Of a stretch of 64,000 nucleotides of DNA, positions 63,079-64,000 are shown in pieces. Under the pieces are notes generated by a model that saw only the letters and a program-made list of their open reading frames with translations, had not been told where the DNA came from and searched no databases. This stretch comes from Brevibacillus sp. (GTDB lineage Bacteria; Bacillota; Bacilli; Brevibacillales; Brevibacillaceae): the NCBI GenBank assembly GCA_017656235.1, contig JACDOF010000006.1, forward strand, positions 62,001 through 126,000, written 5' to 3'. The position numbers and the translations under genes were made by a program. Positions within the stretch are counted from its first letter, which is position 1. Each line of letters begins with the position of its first letter.

Positions 63079-64000
63079 CTACTTCCAGAAAAATGGGGGA
63101 TAATCATCTAAATCGCCTCGCATATACCGTGCTAACAACATCGCTTGAGCATAAGGTAACAACCCGATAGCTATCTTCTCATCAAGAAACGGATGATGAA
63201 TCTCATCCCTTTTGCGCTTCTGCCATTCAGTCAGAACAGTTTTACGAGCATCATCTGTCAAGATAAATGCTCCTGATTCCTTCTGAATGAAATCATCAGG
63301 CGACAGTTGCTGACGATTAATTAACGTTAAAGCTGTGCGATCCGCCAAATATACCCGGAATTCTTCCATAAGGTCTAATGCCAGACTGTTTCTTCCCGAT
63401 CGATCCCGATGCAAAAAACCTACTTGTGGGTCTAATCCGACTGATTCCAGTGCATGAGTCACATCATTAGCCAGTAACGTGTACAGAAACGACAGTAACG
63501 CGTTGATTCGATCCGTCGGCGGCCTTTTCACTCTCCCTGGGAACGGAAAAGATTCTTTGTTTACCAGTACTTGTTCCGGAATGACGGAGAAGTAATGGCG
63601 AGCCGCAAGCCCTTCTGCACCTCGCAATTGATCAAGCGATTTGCTGTTCCTCACTTCTCTTATCTGTCGATCAAGCATGGAGATCACAGATTTTACTTGA
63701 TCCTTTTCTACTCGATCCGGGTAATCACGCAATGTCCGTTGAATCGATGTCTTAGCATTGGCTATCTTGGCGAATAAAAAGCGTTGAGCGAGCGATAGTG
63801 TCTTCTCATCATTATCACTCCAACGGTATTGAGTCCGCCTCAAATGTACATTACCTTTTGTTTCTCCGGTAACACGAGCTTTAAACTGCCCATAAGGTGA
63901 CAAGATGACGAGAGAAACGTTGTTTTCAATACACAGTTGCATAGCATCAGGACTCACGCCTGTATATCCAAACACTATGACCGATTCCAGATTTAAGATC
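63079..64000 (-). CDS. cas1: CRISPR-associated Cas1, type I-C (5' end outside window)
   Basis: The visible 306 residues lack about 40 N-terminal ones; reading continues through 64000 (LNLESVIVFGYTGVSPDAMQ). Metal-site region: VGLDPQVGFLHRDRSGRNSL ALDLMEEFR with the His and acidic residues of the Cas1 active site, and the C-terminal YMRGDLDDYPPFFWK typical of I-C Cas1. Integrates new spacers with Cas2. The upstream cas3, cas5, cas8c, cas7 and cas4 genes would lie beyond the right edge. Confidence 0.95.
   Translation of the reverse strand, partial: ILNLESVIVFGYTGVSPDAMQLCIENNVSLVILSPYGQFKARVTGETKGNVHLRRTQYRWSDNDEKTLSLAQRFLFAKIANAKTSIQRTLRDYPDRVEKDQVKSVISMLDRQIREVRNSKSLDQLRGAEGLAARHYFSVIPEQVLVNKESFPFPGRVKRPPTDRINALLSFLYTLLANDVTHALESVGLDPQVGFLHRDRSGRNSLALDLMEEFRVYLADRTALTLINRQQLSPDDFIQKESGAFILTDDARKTVLTEWQKRKRDEIHHPFLDEKIAIGLLPYAQAMLLARYMRGDLDDYPPFFWK

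Overview
The window is a piece of a Gram-positive, endospore-forming chromosome. It carries the spore genes spoIIP, gpr and a sigK fragment, the late-competence genes comEA, comEC and comER, the classical Bacillales cluster yqeG-yqeH-aroE-yqeI-nadD-yqeK-rsfS-yqeM, and a T-box-controlled leuS. G+C-rich codon use and leuS lying between comER and yqeM suggest a Brevibacillus-like member of the Paenibacillales; this is an inference from gene content, with no database search behind it.

Layout. 0-3.5 kb: the start of an oligopeptide ABC ATPase, then yqxA, spoIIP and gpr, with rpsT divergent. 3.6-8.5 kb: a LarA-like racemase, a KdgT-type permease and glycerate kinase, divergent from a CdaR regulator, together a small catabolic island between rpsT and holA. 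8.5-14 kb: holA, an ECF sigma factor with its anti-sigma factor, and comEC. 14-19 kb: asnB, comEA, an orphan DUF485 protein and comER; the usual comEA-comEB-comEC operon is split here. 18.8-26.8 kb: leuS with promoter and T-box, then the yqeM-to-yqeG cluster. 26.9-33.3 kb: a TRAP transporter with two binding proteins and a CitA/CitB-type two-component system. 33.4-34.05 kb: palindromic repeats, one part recurring near 16.35 kb. 34-50 kb: a small Cys-rich protein, DCC protein, MarR/WrbA, MTA/SAH deaminase, cystine transporter, CvfC-like HEAT protein, lutABC, a TrpXYZ-like ABC transporter, a NarL-type two-component system, and a FapA-type protein behind two c-di-GMP-I riboswitches. 50.8-52.6 kb: a secreted PHB-depolymerase-like esterase.

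From 52.6 kb the sequence changes to an accessory region with AT-rich small genes. It holds three decayed IS481-type fragments, a group II intron remnant and IS256 fragments. The C-terminal exon of sigK begins exactly at the AATGA core known from the Bacillus subtilis skin element. To its right lie a long HNH-Nudix fusion protein, a secreted WG-repeat protein, a frameshifted large serine recombinase, a 24-repeat type I-C CRISPR array and its cas2 and cas1 genes, cas1 running off the window. If the missing N-terminal sigK exon lies beyond the right edge, this stretch is a skin-like sigK-intervening element carrying defence genes.

Best candidates for something new are the HNH-Nudix fusion, the possible skin/CRISPR arrangement, the tandem c-di-GMP riboswitches upstream of the FapA-like gene, the CTG-started small Cys-rich gene, and the dispersed palindromic repeat.
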